From an uncultured Prevotellaceae bacterium (GTDB lineage Bacteria > Bacteroidota > Bacteroidia > Bacteroidales > Bacteroidaceae): a DNA stretch of 37,101 nucleotides. The stretch is taken from contig CALAEY010000121.1 in assembly GCA_937891085.1 (NCBI GenBank), positions 1 to 37,101 on the forward strand. The letters are read 5' to 3'. This document shows positions 23,813 through 31,054 of this stretch, piece after piece (positions within the stretch are counted from its first letter, which is position 1; each line of letters opens with the position of its first letter). The notes below the pieces were generated by a model, which was not told the origin of the DNA, ran no database searches, and saw only the letters and a program-made list of their open reading frames with translations. Position numbers and translations under genes: made by a program.

Positions 23813-25126
23813 ATGGTATATTCTGACTATTTTAACCCCGAAGCCGAAACTATGTCGGTAGAGCAGTTGCGTGAGCTCCAGCTGGAGCGCTTGCAGCATA
23901 CCGTGCGCCATTGTATGAACTCTGCCTTCTATCGTGATAAGTTCCAAGAGCTGGGCATCACCCCTGATGACATCCGCACTCTGGACGATGTGCGAAAGTT
24001 GCCGTTTACCTCTAAAGACGACCTACGTGAGCACTATCCCTTCGGATTGGCCTGCGTCTCCCTGAAAGACTGCGTGCGTCTGCACTCTTCCAGCGGAACC
24101 ACGGGCAATCCTACCGTGGTGCTGCATACGCAGAAAGACCTTGACGAGTGGGCCAATGCCGTGGCTCGTTGCCTCTGGATGGTAGGTTCACGCCCAGAAG
24201 ACGTGTTCCAGAACTCCGCTGGCTATGGCATGTTTACTGCAGGCTTAGGTTTCCAGTATGGAGCTGAGAAGGTGGGCATGCTCACCGTACCTGCTGCAGC
24301 TGGTAATACCCTGCGACAGATCAAGTTCATACGCGACTTTGGCACCACGGTGCTGCATGCCATTCCAAGCTATGCCTCACGTATCAATGAGGTGATGCTG
24401 GAACAGGGCATCGACCCACGTCGTGATACGAAGCTGCGTGTGCTCTGCATCGGAGCCGAGCCTCACAGCGAGGAGCAGCGCCAGCGCATCGAGCAGCAGC
24501 TGGGTGTGAAGGCCTACAACTCCTATGGTATCTCCGAGATGATGGGGCCTGGCGTGGCCTTCGAGTGCCCTGAGCAGAACGGTCTGCACATCTGGGAAGA
24601 CTATTTCATCGTGGAGATCATAGACCCTGTGACCTTGGAGCCGAAGCCTGATGGCGAACTGGGTGAGCTGGTGCTTACCACCATCAATCGTGAAGGCATG
24701 CCGCTGCTGCGCTATCGCACACGCGACCTCACCCGCATCCTCCCAGGCGATTGCCCTTGTGGCCGTCATCACAAGCGTCTGGACCGTCTGCAGGGACGCA
24801 GCGACGATATGATCATCCTCAAGGGTGTGAACATCTTCCCTATCCAGATAGAGAAGATCCTGCTGAAGTTCAAGGAGCTGAGTACCGACTACTTCATCAC
24901 TCTGGAGACCAAGGAGGTGGGCGATGTGATGACCATCGAGGTGGAAATCAGTCAGATGTTTACCGATGACTATAGCCGTCTGCAGGCATTGGAACGTGAG
25001 ATCACGCGCCAGCTGAAAGACGAAATCCTCATCACGCCGAAGGTGCGCATCGTGCCTAAGGGTACGCTCGCCACTTCTGATGAGAAGAAGGCCGTGCGTG
25101 TGAAGGATATGCGAAAACTTTTCTAA
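23813..25126 (+). CDS. paaK: Phenylacetate-CoA ligase, second copy
   Basis: This 437-residue tandem paralogue of the preceding gene has the same motif order: LPFTSKDDLREHYPFGLA, the P-loop SSSGTTGNPTVV, YGISEMMGPGVAFECPEQNG, and GRSDDMIILKGVNIFPIQIE. Differences cluster in the middle region that forms the acyl pocket, for instance YGMFTAGLGFQYG against YGLFTGGLGAHNG. The gap after the first copy is 3 bp, so the two are coupled. Keeping two diverged copies together argues for distinct substrates rather than dosage. It ends 28 bp before the ACT protein. Confidence 0.94.
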   Translation: MVYSDYFNPEAETMSVEQLRELQLERLQHTVRHCMNSAFYRDKFQELGITPDDIRTLDDVRKLPFTSKDDLREHYPFGLACVSLKDCVRLHSSSGTTGNPTVVLHTQKDLDEWANAVARCLWMVGSRPEDVFQNSAGYGMFTAGLGFQYGAEKVGMLTVPAAAGNTLRQIKFIRDFGTTVLHAIPSYASRINEVMLEQGIDPRRDTKLRVLCIGAEPHSEEQRQRIEQQLGVKAYNSYGISEMMGPGVAFECPEQNGLHIWEDYFIVEIIDPVTLEPKPDGELGELVLTTINREGMPLLRYRTRDLTRILPGDCPCGRHHKRLDRLQGRSDDMIILKGVNIFPIQIEKILLKFKELSTDYFITLETKEVGDVMTIEVEISQMFTDDYSRLQALEREITRQLKDEILITPKVRIVPKGTLATSDEKKAVRVKDMRKLF

Positions 25127-25154
25127 GTGTAACAAACTAAAAATCATTATAGCT

Positions 25155-25583
25155 ATGACAATCAAACAACTTTCTATCTTCCTGGAAAACCGTTCTGGTA
25201 CGCTGAGCAAGGTATTGGAACAAATCAAGAAATCTAAGATCCAGCTCATCGCCATCACCATTGCCGATACGGCTGAGTATGGCATCCTGCGTATCATCTG
25301 CAACGAGCCTACCCGTGCCTACGAGGAACTGAAGGCAGCGGGCGTGGCCGTAGCTCTCTCTGACGTCTTCGCCATCGAGCTCGACAATGAGCCTGGACGT
25401 GCTGCCGATGCCATCAGCCTCTTCAGCGATGCCGACATCAGCGTGGCTTACCTCTACTCTTTCTTGTTCAATGGCAAGGGCATCCTCATCTTCCGCACGG
25501 ACAATACGGAGGATGCTCGCAAGACCATCATACTGAACAACTTGAAGTTTGTCACTGAGGATGATCTTTGTAAGCTGGTTTAG
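25155..25583 (+). CDS. Double ACT-domain protein
   Basis: This 142-residue protein consists of two ACT folds, about 1-68 (QLSIFLENRSGTLSKVLEQI) and 70-142 (VFAIELDNEPGRAADAISLF). ACT domains bind amino acids at dimer interfaces. Stand-alone tandem ACT proteins commonly accompany paaK/ior genes, so it is probably a sensor that adjusts the pathway to the aromatic amino acid pool. No catalytic or DNA-binding domain is attached, so it must act through a partner. It is the last gene of the cluster. Its TAG stop starts a heptamer array and a strong terminator follows. Confidence 0.92.
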   Translation: MTIKQLSIFLENRSGTLSKVLEQIKKSKIQLIAITIADTAEYGILRIICNEPTRAYEELKAAGVAVALSDVFAIELDNEPGRAADAISLFSDADISVAYLYSFLFNGKGILIFRTDNTEDARKTIILNNLKFVTEDDLCKLV

Positions 25584-25605
25584 GGTTTAGAGTTTAGAGC
25601 TTAGA
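25578..25605 (+). repeat. Tandem 7-bp array (GTTTAGA type, 4 units) at the ACT gene stop
   Basis: The units are GTTTAGG, GTTTAGA, GTTTAGA and GCTTAGA. The stop TAG (25581-25583) is in the first unit and TAG recurs at 7-bp steps in all frames. Confidence 0.85.
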
Positions 25606-25608
25606 GAC

Positions 25609-25643
25609 ATGCGGTGGCTACATAGCCGCCGCATTTTGTTTTC
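25609..25643. terminator. Terminator of the aromatic operon, overlapping the paaI-like gene end
   Basis: A 12-bp stem (25609-25620 with 25623-25634, one G-U pair) is followed by TTTGTTTTC on the plus strand. The same bases encode the last residues and stop of the minus-strand paaI-like gene. Confidence 0.85.
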
Positions 25644-25890
25644 TATACCCACTCGACGTGAATATTGCCACCAGCTCACCAGCTTCATCCGTGACACGGA
25701 CCTCTGCGTATGGCATGCGCTTATGGTTCACTATCTCCGTAGCCTCGGCATAGAGCCGGCCCTCAGAGACCGATCTCACGCAGGTGATGTTTGAGGTGGT
25801 GGAGAAGGTCAACACGCCATGACTGTTCACAGCGCCTGCCAATGCCGCAAAGCTGTCTTTTTTGAAAAAATCCAGTAAATCTTGTTCCAT
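25618..25890 (-). pseudogene. PaaI-type thioesterase copy with internal deletion
   Basis: This 90-residue frame matches the intact 138-residue gene at 30518 at both ends but lacks about 42 residues between LAGA and VNSHG. The lost part holds HLNGGGVCQGG and the FTLAD helix, the hotdog thioesterase active site. The deletion keeps the frame, so a short protein could still be made, but catalysis is unlikely. Over the 37 codons from the conserved tyrosine (YAEATEIV) to SSGYR, 18 differ synonymously from the intact copy and only one changes a residue. The copies thus separated long ago under selection, and the deletion is either recent or tolerated. It is the last gene after GH88, 15 bp beyond it. 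Confidence 0.75.
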
Positions 25891-25905
25891 AGTTGTATGT
25901 ATTTT

Positions 25906-27075
25906 TCAGCCCTCATGCTTCCAATACCTGACCAGTGCCTCAAGGAAGTAGTAGTCGGCATAGGTCAGTGGGACGTCTACCTCGCTGCCTTCGGGAAGAT
26001 TCCCTACCCCATGCTTCAGCAGGAAGCCGCCATTGGTGCCTGGAGTGGCTAAGTATTCAGGGGTGAGCATGGTGCAGAGCTGCTTCTCTGCCATGTCCCA
26101 GTAAGTCATATTGCCCGATTGCTCGCTCAGCTGGATAAAGGCCGATGCCATGATGGCAGCAGCAGACACATCACGAAGTGGCTCCTCCTGAGGATCATCG
26201 AAATCCCAGTAAGGGATGCCATCGTCTGGCAGACGGGAGAGCAGCATATCGCCTATATTCATGGCCTGTGCCAGATAGCGTGCCTCGCCCGTTTCGCGAT
26301 ACATCATGCTGTAGCCATAGAGTGCCCAAGCCTGTCCGCGGCTCCAAGCCGACTCATCGGCATAGCCTTGCACCGTCTCGCGGCTCAGCACCTCACCCGT
26401 CTCAGGGTCGTAGTTCACCAAGTGGTAGGAGGTGTAGTCTGGACGGAAGTGGTTCTTCATCGTGGTGTCTGCATGCGTGCGTGCCACCAAGCCCAGCTCC
26501 ACGTCGCCAGACAGCCTCGCGCCCACGGTGAGCAGCTCCAGATTCATCATGTTGTCGATAATCACGGGGTACTTCCACCCTTTGCGCAGGAAGTCCCAAC
26601 TGCGAATCACGCCCGTGGCAGGGTTCATGCGCTGAGCCAGTTTCCGTGCGCCAGCTACCAGCACCTCCCGACAGGTTACATTGCCCGTCATGCGGTAGGC
26701 GTTGCCATAGCTGCAGTTCAGTTGGAAACCTATGTCATGGTCTGTATTCATCTCCAGCAACTTCTCCAACTTCTGCGTCTGCTTCAAGGCCATGGTGCTG
26801 ATCGTTTGCGAATGGCCGAACTCGTAGATATACCACATGCTGCCAGGGAAGAACCCGCTGCACCACCAGTTGAGGTCGGAGGTGCGCAGCGTGCCGTCAG
26901 CGTTCAGCGTACGCGGCATGGTGCTGTCTGTCAGCTGCTGATCCAGCATCACATACTGGTGCTCTGCCATAGTGAAAACCTCAGACAGACGTTCATCGGA
27001 AATGGCCCGCTGCGTGTTTTTATCGCAGGAAGTCAGACCGAGTATTGCCACCAAGAATAAAAACCACTTCTTCAT
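25906..27075 (-). CDS. GH88-family unsaturated glucuronyl hydrolase-like lipoprotein
   Basis: This 389-residue protein has a lipoprotein signal (MKKWFLFLVAILGLTSC, lipid-bearing C17) from the ATG at 27075. The body is an alpha/alpha barrel with SDLNWWCSGFFPGSMWY near 66-82. The two conserved aspartates are D114 in HDIGF and D174 in IIDNMMN, 60 residues apart, close to the 61-residue spacing of D88 and D149 in Bacillus UGL. GH88 enzymes remove unsaturated uronic acids left by polysaccharide lyases acting on glycosaminoglycans or related polymers. No lyase or SusCD pair is nearby, so the substrate is open. It follows the esterase gene by 11 bp. Confidence 0.9.
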   Translation of the reverse strand: MKKWFLFLVAILGLTSCDKNTQRAISDERLSEVFTMAEHQYVMLDQQLTDSTMPRTLNADGTLRTSDLNWWCSGFFPGSMWYIYEFGHSQTISTMALKQTQKLEKLLEMNTDHDIGFQLNCSYGNAYRMTGNVTCREVLVAGARKLAQRMNPATGVIRSWDFLRKGWKYPVIIDNMMNLELLTVGARLSGDVELGLVARTHADTTMKNHFRPDYTSYHLVNYDPETGEVLSRETVQGYADESAWSRGQAWALYGYSMMYRETGEARYLAQAMNIGDMLLSRLPDDGIPYWDFDDPQEEPLRDVSAAAIMASAFIQLSEQSGNMTYWDMAEKQLCTMLTPEYLATPGTNGGFLLKHGVGNLPEGSEVDVPLTYADYYFLEALVRYWKHEG

Positions 27076-27086
27076 ATCGTTATCGT

Positions 27087-27770
27087 TTATTGTTTCATCA
27101 ACCAAGCGAAGCCCTTAGCCATGCGAATATCAGCATCCACGAAATGGTTTCCCGCATTCCATTCCAGCGTGTGGCAAATGCCTTGTTCTGCCAACAATGC
27201 GTCTTGCCTACGGATAGCATTGCCCACGCTCGCCATCACAGGGTTCCGCGCCTTCTCTTCTTTGTCGCCTAAGCTCAGGTACACGGCCGTAGACAAAGGC
27301 TTTCTCGACGTAGCATAGTCGGTCCATCCAGCAAACCATACCGAGGGAGATACGGCTGCTATGCCTTTAAAAACAGCTGTCTGATAGCCAGCCCATAAAG
27401 CAAACAGGCCCGCCAACGAATAGCCGCCTAACAACAGCCGCATCTCTGCAGGGCGGTATATGCCGCGCTTCTCCAAAGCAGGAAGCAGTTGCTCCGTATA
27501 CAGACGCAGCTTATCAGGAGCCCCATCGCCAAACGGCACCTTGCCAAACACGGCTGGAGCCTTCCACGGCGTGAGTTCCTGCTGCCAATCGTTCACCTTC
27601 ACCGTCAGCAGGGAGAACGGCTTAGAGGTCAGCGACTTCAGCGTCTCCACCTCGCTGTCCATCCCTTCCAGATCATGGTCATCAACGGGCTGCAACAATA
27701 AGAAGGCCGCTTCTTTTTCTTCATAGAGCGAACACTCCCGCTCCGCAATCACTAATTGCAGTTTCATCAT
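27087..27770 (-). CDS. Alpha/beta-hydrolase fold esterase
   Basis: This 227-residue cytoplasmic protein has nucleophile S118 in GGYSLAGLFALW, D169 in LSLGDKEE and H209 in NAGNHFVDAD, forming a complete triad. The layout resembles the esterase-D/enterochelin-esterase group. There is no signal peptide. Its ATG follows the msrAB stop with no gap (TGA then ATG) and GH88 follows by 11 bp, so it is the middle gene of an operon. It might deacylate sugars released by the GH88 enzyme, an inference from position only. Confidence 0.85.
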   Translation of the reverse strand: MMKLQLVIAERECSLYEEKEAAFLLLQPVDDHDLEGMDSEVETLKSLTSKPFSLLTVKVNDWQQELTPWKAPAVFGKVPFGDGAPDKLRLYTEQLLPALEKRGIYRPAEMRLLLGGYSLAGLFALWAGYQTAVFKGIAAVSPSVWFAGWTDYATSRKPLSTAVYLSLGDKEEKARNPVMASVGNAIRRQDALLAEQGICHTLEWNAGNHFVDADIRMAKGFAWLMKQ

Positions 27771-28850
27771 TCAATTCTCCTTTGCTTGCCTGGCATATTC
27801 AAACAAGGCATCTGGAATGTGACAATATCCCCTTGGATTCTTGACCAGATAGTCCTGATGATACTCCTCGGCTGTATAGAAATTCTTCAAAGGCAACTTT
27901 TCCACTGCCAAAGGCAACGCATAGTGCTGCTGCTCCGCTTTGTATGCCTGCTCTATCTCAGGCAGGTCATCTGCATCTATATAGTAGATGCCCGTGCGAT
28001 ATTGCGTACCTACGTCATTGCCTTGGCGATTCAGGCTGGTAGGGTCTATGGCCTTGAAATAAAGTTCCAGGAGAAAGCCTAAGCTCACTACCTGCGGATC
28101 ATAGGTCACGTGCACCGTCTCAGCAAACTGAGTTTCTCCTGTGCACACTTCCTCATACGTAGGGTTCTCTGTGATGCCATTGGCATACCCCACCTCCGTC
28201 TCTAGCACACCCTGCACCTGCCTGAAATAATGCTCCGTGCCCCAGAAGCAGCCACCTGCCAAGTAGATCTCCTTTCCTGCTCGGAGAAGGGGCAGATACT
28301 TACCATACCCTTCCGCCTCCATATGTTCAGAAGGGATGAATCGTAGCGATGCGCTATTGATGCAATAGCGCAATCCACCCTTGTCAGCTGGTCCATCTTC
28401 AAACACATGACCTAAGTGTGCATTTCCAGACCTGCTTCTCACTTCTGTACGCACCATTCCATAAGAGAGGTCGGCATGCTCCGTCACCACCTCATCTGTG
28501 ATTGGTTTCGTGAAGGCTGGCCATCCACAGCCAGAGTCGTACTTATCCGCATTGAGGAACAAGGGTTCGCCCGTAGTGATGTCTACATAGATGCCTTCCC
28601 TGAATTCCTGATCATAGGCATTCATGAAAGGCTGCTCTGTAGCCGCCTGCTGCGTCACAGCATATTGTTCGGGTGTCAGCGTCATGCGCAGCACCGCATC
28701 CGAGGGTTTTTCATACTTTTCTGTCACCATAACTGTCTGTTTTGAAGGATTCACTTCCTGCGTGGCTCCATGACATGCCACCACACAGAGCAACACAGCT
28801 GCCAACTGCAAGCGGCAGCTCCATGCCTTCCATTCATTCCAATGCTTCAT
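27771..28850 (-). CDS. msrAB: Methionine sulfoxide reductase MsrB-MsrA fusion lipoprotein
   Basis: This 359-residue protein repairs oxidised methionines in the cell envelope. A lipoprotein-like signal ends at C26 (LLCVVAC) from the ATG at 28850; an in-frame upstream extension would destroy it and lies in the promoter. The MsrB domain comes first, with SGCGWPAF and the catalytic C163 in RYCINSASLRF. The MsrA domain follows, with catalytic C201 in GGCFWGTEHYF. MsrB lacks the CxxC zinc pairs, so it is the zinc-free type. No thioredoxin-like domain is attached, so an electron donor must be separate. Confidence 0.94.
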   Translation of the reverse strand: MKHWNEWKAWSCRLQLAAVLLCVVACHGATQEVNPSKQTVMVTEKYEKPSDAVLRMTLTPEQYAVTQQAATEQPFMNAYDQEFREGIYVDITTGEPLFLNADKYDSGCGWPAFTKPITDEVVTEHADLSYGMVRTEVRSRSGNAHLGHVFEDGPADKGGLRYCINSASLRFIPSEHMEAEGYGKYLPLLRAGKEIYLAGGCFWGTEHYFRQVQGVLETEVGYANGITENPTYEEVCTGETQFAETVHVTYDPQVVSLGFLLELYFKAIDPTSLNRQGNDVGTQYRTGIYYIDADDLPEIEQAYKAEQQHYALPLAVEKLPLKNFYTAEEYHQDYLVKNPRGYCHIPDALFEYARQAKEN

Positions 28851-28876
28851 ACTTTTGTTTCGTTGTCTTTTCTCCG

Positions 28877-28908
28877 CAAATATAACGACTTCTATTGATA
28901 ATAACAAA
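28877..28908 (-). promoter_or_regulatory. Consensus promoter for the msrAB operon
   Basis: On the minus strand TTTG (28908-28905), exactly 20 nt, then TATATTTG (28884-28877), 26 bp before the start. It matches the Bacteroidetes consensus fully. Confidence 0.8.
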
Positions 28909-28920
28909 TAGCACATTCTA

Positions 28921-28950
28921 TTGCATATCCAGAATTTGTCTGTATATTTG
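28921..28950 (+). promoter_or_regulatory. Promoter for the GH5 gene
   Basis: TTG (28921-28923), 19 nt, then TATATTTG (28943-28950), 16 bp before the ATG. It is divergent from the msrAB promoter with only 12 bp between their -33 elements. Confidence 0.75.
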
Positions 28951-28966
28951 TAAAAAAAATACCAAC

Positions 28967-30091
28967 ATGAGAAAGATGCTTGTTTCGATGGCAGTGCTTG
29001 TCATCACCTTACTTACTTTGGCCGCTTGTAGTAAATCAGACGGCGTGAACAATTTCAGCATTAAGCGCGGCACCAATCTGAGCCACTGGATCTCCCAATC
29101 CAGAGTGATGGGTGAAGAGCGTCGTAAGCACATTCAGGAAGACGACTTCGCACGTCTGGAGCAACTGGGCTTCGACTTTGTGCGCATCCCTATCGATGAG
29201 GTGCAGTTCTGGGACGATAACGGCAACCAGCTGCCAGAGGCTTGGGAACTGCTCACCAATGCCATCAATCTGGCAGAGAAGCACCACCTGCGCGTGGTGG
29301 TGGATCTGCACATCATCCGCTCACACCGCTTCCTTGACAATGACAACTCCAACACCTTGTTCACCTCGGAGAAGTCGCAGCAAGACCTGATCAACCTGTG
29401 GTACCAGCTCTCCGACGTGCTGAAGGGCTACAGCAACGACTCCGTGGCCTATGAGTTCATGAACGAGCCTGTGGCCCCAGAGCATGAGCAGTGGAACGTG
29501 GTGGTGGAGAAAGTACACCGTGCCCTGCGCCAAGTGGAGCCACAACGCACCCTCGTGGTGGGTTCCAACCGCTGGCAGGATTTCGAGACGGTGAAGTACC
29601 TGCGCTTGCCAGAAGACGACAAGAACCTCATCATCTCCTTCCACTACTACCACCCGATGGTCATCACTCACCGCTATGCCCGCTGGACGCCTGTGGGTCA
29701 GTTCAAGGGCAAGATCAACTACCCTGGCGTACTCATCACGCAGGAGGACTACGATGCAGCGCCAGAGGCCATCAAGGACGAGCTGAAGCCTTTCCTCACG
29801 ACGGTATGGAACAAGGACAAGATCCGCGAGGATTTCAAGGATGCCATCGCAGCCGCACAGAAATACGGCCTGCAGCTGTTCTGTGGCGAGTGGGGTGTCT
29901 ATGAGCCTGTGGAGCGTGATCTGGCCTATGCGTGGTACAAGGACATGCTCGATGTCTTCGATGAGTTCGACATCGCTTGGACCACCTGGTGCTACGATGG
30001 CGACTTCGGTTTCTACGACCAGCGCACGGAGAGCTACAAGGACAAGCCGCTGGTAGACCTCCTCATGTCTGGCAAGGCACTGGGCGAATAA
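28967..30091 (+). CDS. GH5-family glycoside hydrolase lipoprotein (endoglucanase/mannanase-like)
   Basis: This 374-residue protein has a lipoprotein signal (MRKMLVSMAVLVITLLTLAAC, C21) from the ATG at 28967. The TIM barrel carries FVRIPI, VVVDLH, acid/base E167 in EFMNEP, the HYYHP strand, and nucleophile E308 in FCGEWG, the standard GH5 set. It should cleave beta-1,4-linked glucan, xyloglucan or mannan at the cell surface or periplasm. No carbohydrate-binding module is attached and no SusCD genes lie nearby, so the polymer cannot be named. It is monocistronic, facing away from msrAB. Confidence 0.93.
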   Translation: MRKMLVSMAVLVITLLTLAACSKSDGVNNFSIKRGTNLSHWISQSRVMGEERRKHIQEDDFARLEQLGFDFVRIPIDEVQFWDDNGNQLPEAWELLTNAINLAEKHHLRVVVDLHIIRSHRFLDNDNSNTLFTSEKSQQDLINLWYQLSDVLKGYSNDSVAYEFMNEPVAPEHEQWNVVVEKVHRALRQVEPQRTLVVGSNRWQDFETVKYLRLPEDDKNLIISFHYYHPMVITHRYARWTPVGQFKGKINYPGVLITQEDYDAAPEAIKDELKPFLTTVWNKDKIREDFKDAIAAAQKYGLQLFCGEWGVYEPVERDLAYAWYKDMLDVFDEFDIAWTTWCYDGDFGFYDQRTESYKDKPLVDLLMSGKALGE

Positions 30092-30108
30092 AACAAATTC
30101 CCGACTAA

Positions 30109-30279
30109 GCATAACATAACAAGCATAACATTGCGATTTTTGATATGTTTGTTTTGCATAACGAAATTGTAAGCATAAATTTTATATTATATATATATAA
30201 TATATATATATAATATAAGAAAATATAGACTATCTCGTGATATGTGAAAATACCAAATGTTATGTATGTTATGTTATGC
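30109..30279. repeat. AT-rich element bounded by 12-bp inverted repeats
   Basis: GCATAACATAAC (30109-30120) and its exact reverse complement (30268-30279) enclose 147 bp. The centre is an almost pure TA tract (30183-30217) that is nearly palindromic. GCATAAC recurs at 30123 and 30156. The form resembles a small non-coding transposon-like (MITE) element or an unwinding region. No clear target-site duplication is seen. Confidence 0.45.
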
Positions 30280-30324
30280 AATGCGAAGCCTCTGCGACAA
30301 AATAAAAAGTTTTGGCCAAAATGC

Positions 30325-30355
30325 TTGACAGTGCCCCTCTGATTTTGTATCTTTG
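30325..30355 (+). promoter_or_regulatory. Orphan consensus promoter
   Basis: TTG (30325-30327), exactly 20 nt, then TATCTTTG (30348-30355). No annotated-size gene lies downstream on this strand for 700 bp. A transcript starting near 30362 would run through the small ORF at 30393 and then antisense to the paaI gene. Confidence 0.6.
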
Positions 30356-30392
30356 TAGTGTTGTTCGAAGAGCATTTTTTGCGGCTGTGCAC

Positions 30393-30485
30393 ATGCGCAA
30401 ATTTTTCTGTGCACACCAACAAATTCTCCTACGCACACGCTCAAAAACTACGGTTTCCGAACGCACGCGACCATTGAAATACTGA
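30393..30485 (+). CDS. Possible 30-residue basic small protein
   Basis: An ATG frame of 30 codons (MRKFFCAHQQILLRTRSKTT and ten more residues) lies about 30 bp after an orphan consensus promoter. Its start is inside a hairpin formed by GTGCACA (30387-30393) and TGTGCAC (30408-30414). It is arginine-rich and I do not recognise it. The DNA could instead act as a small RNA or antisense leader to the convergent paaI gene. Confidence 0.25.
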   Translation: MRKFFCAHQQILLRTRSKTTVSERTRPLKY

Positions 30486-30517
30486 ACCTAAAAAACTAAA
30501 AAACCTTGCTCGGGATT

Positions 30518-30934
30518 CTATAGTTCTGAAAGTAATGTATTCTTCTGTTTCCGATACCCGCTCGACGTGAAGATAGCCACCAACTCGCCAGCCTCATCCG
30601 TCACCCGAACCTCAGCATAAGGCATGCGCGGATGATTCACTATCTCTGTGGCTTCAGCATATACGTAGCCTGCAGCGACGGACTTGAAATAGGTGATATT
30701 GGAACTCGTGGAAAACGTAAGCACCCCGTGACTATTGACTGCCGCAGCAAACGCTAAGTCGGCCAGCGTGAAAATGGCACCACCCTGACACACCCCGCCC
30801 CCATTCAGGTGCTCTGCCGTGACCAACATTCTGGCACGTGCATGCCCCTCACTGATTTCCAGAAGCTCGGCTCCCGCCATCGCCGCAAAGCGGTCTTTCT
30901 TGAAGAACTCTAGTAAAGTCATTTCTCTATTCAT
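30518..30934 (-). CDS. paaI: PaaI-type hotdog thioesterase (intact)
   Basis: This 138-residue thioesterase has the full PaaI pattern: an N-terminal helix LLEFFKKDRFAAMAGAEL, HLNGGGVCQGGAIFTLADLAFAA at about 62-84 with catalytic-site glycines and aspartate, and a VTDEAGELVAIFTSSGYRK end strand. In the usual HxxNxxGxxHGG motif a glutamine replaces the second histidine. PaaI proteins hydrolyse phenylacetyl-CoA or hydroxyphenylacetyl-CoA and free trapped CoA. That fits the PaaK/Ior cluster 5 kb away, although the gene is not in that operon. A deleted second copy lies at 25618. Confidence 0.92.
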   Translation of the reverse strand: MNREMTLLEFFKKDRFAAMAGAELLEISEGHARARMLVTAEHLNGGGVCQGGAIFTLADLAFAAAVNSHGVLTFSTSSNITYFKSVAAGYVYAEATEIVNHPRMPYAEVRVTDEAGELVAIFTSSGYRKQKNTLLSEL

Positions 30935-31026
30935 TAGCTAAGCAGCAAAGATATTCATATTTTTCAAATCGGACAAATGATAGCAAATATTTAGTTGCAG
31001 AGCGCCCAGATTATCAGAAATAACGC

Positions 31027-31034
31027 TATATTTG
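31027..31034 (+). promoter_or_regulatory. -7 box for pepD
   Basis: TATATTTG followed by C matches TAnnTTTG, 20 bp before the pepD ATG. No good -33 element is seen at the normal spacing. Confidence 0.55.
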
Positions 31035-31054
31035 CAAATAAAACGAATAAGGAA

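Noticed and set aside
28851..28916. Upstream extension of the msrAB frame
   Set aside because: It would bury the lipoprotein signal and lies over the consensus promoter at 28877-28908.
30105..30422. 105-codon minus-strand frame in the gap after the GH5 gene
   Set aside because: It runs through the TA tract and inverted repeat and reads as low-complexity tyrosine/isoleucine. There is no plausible start signal.
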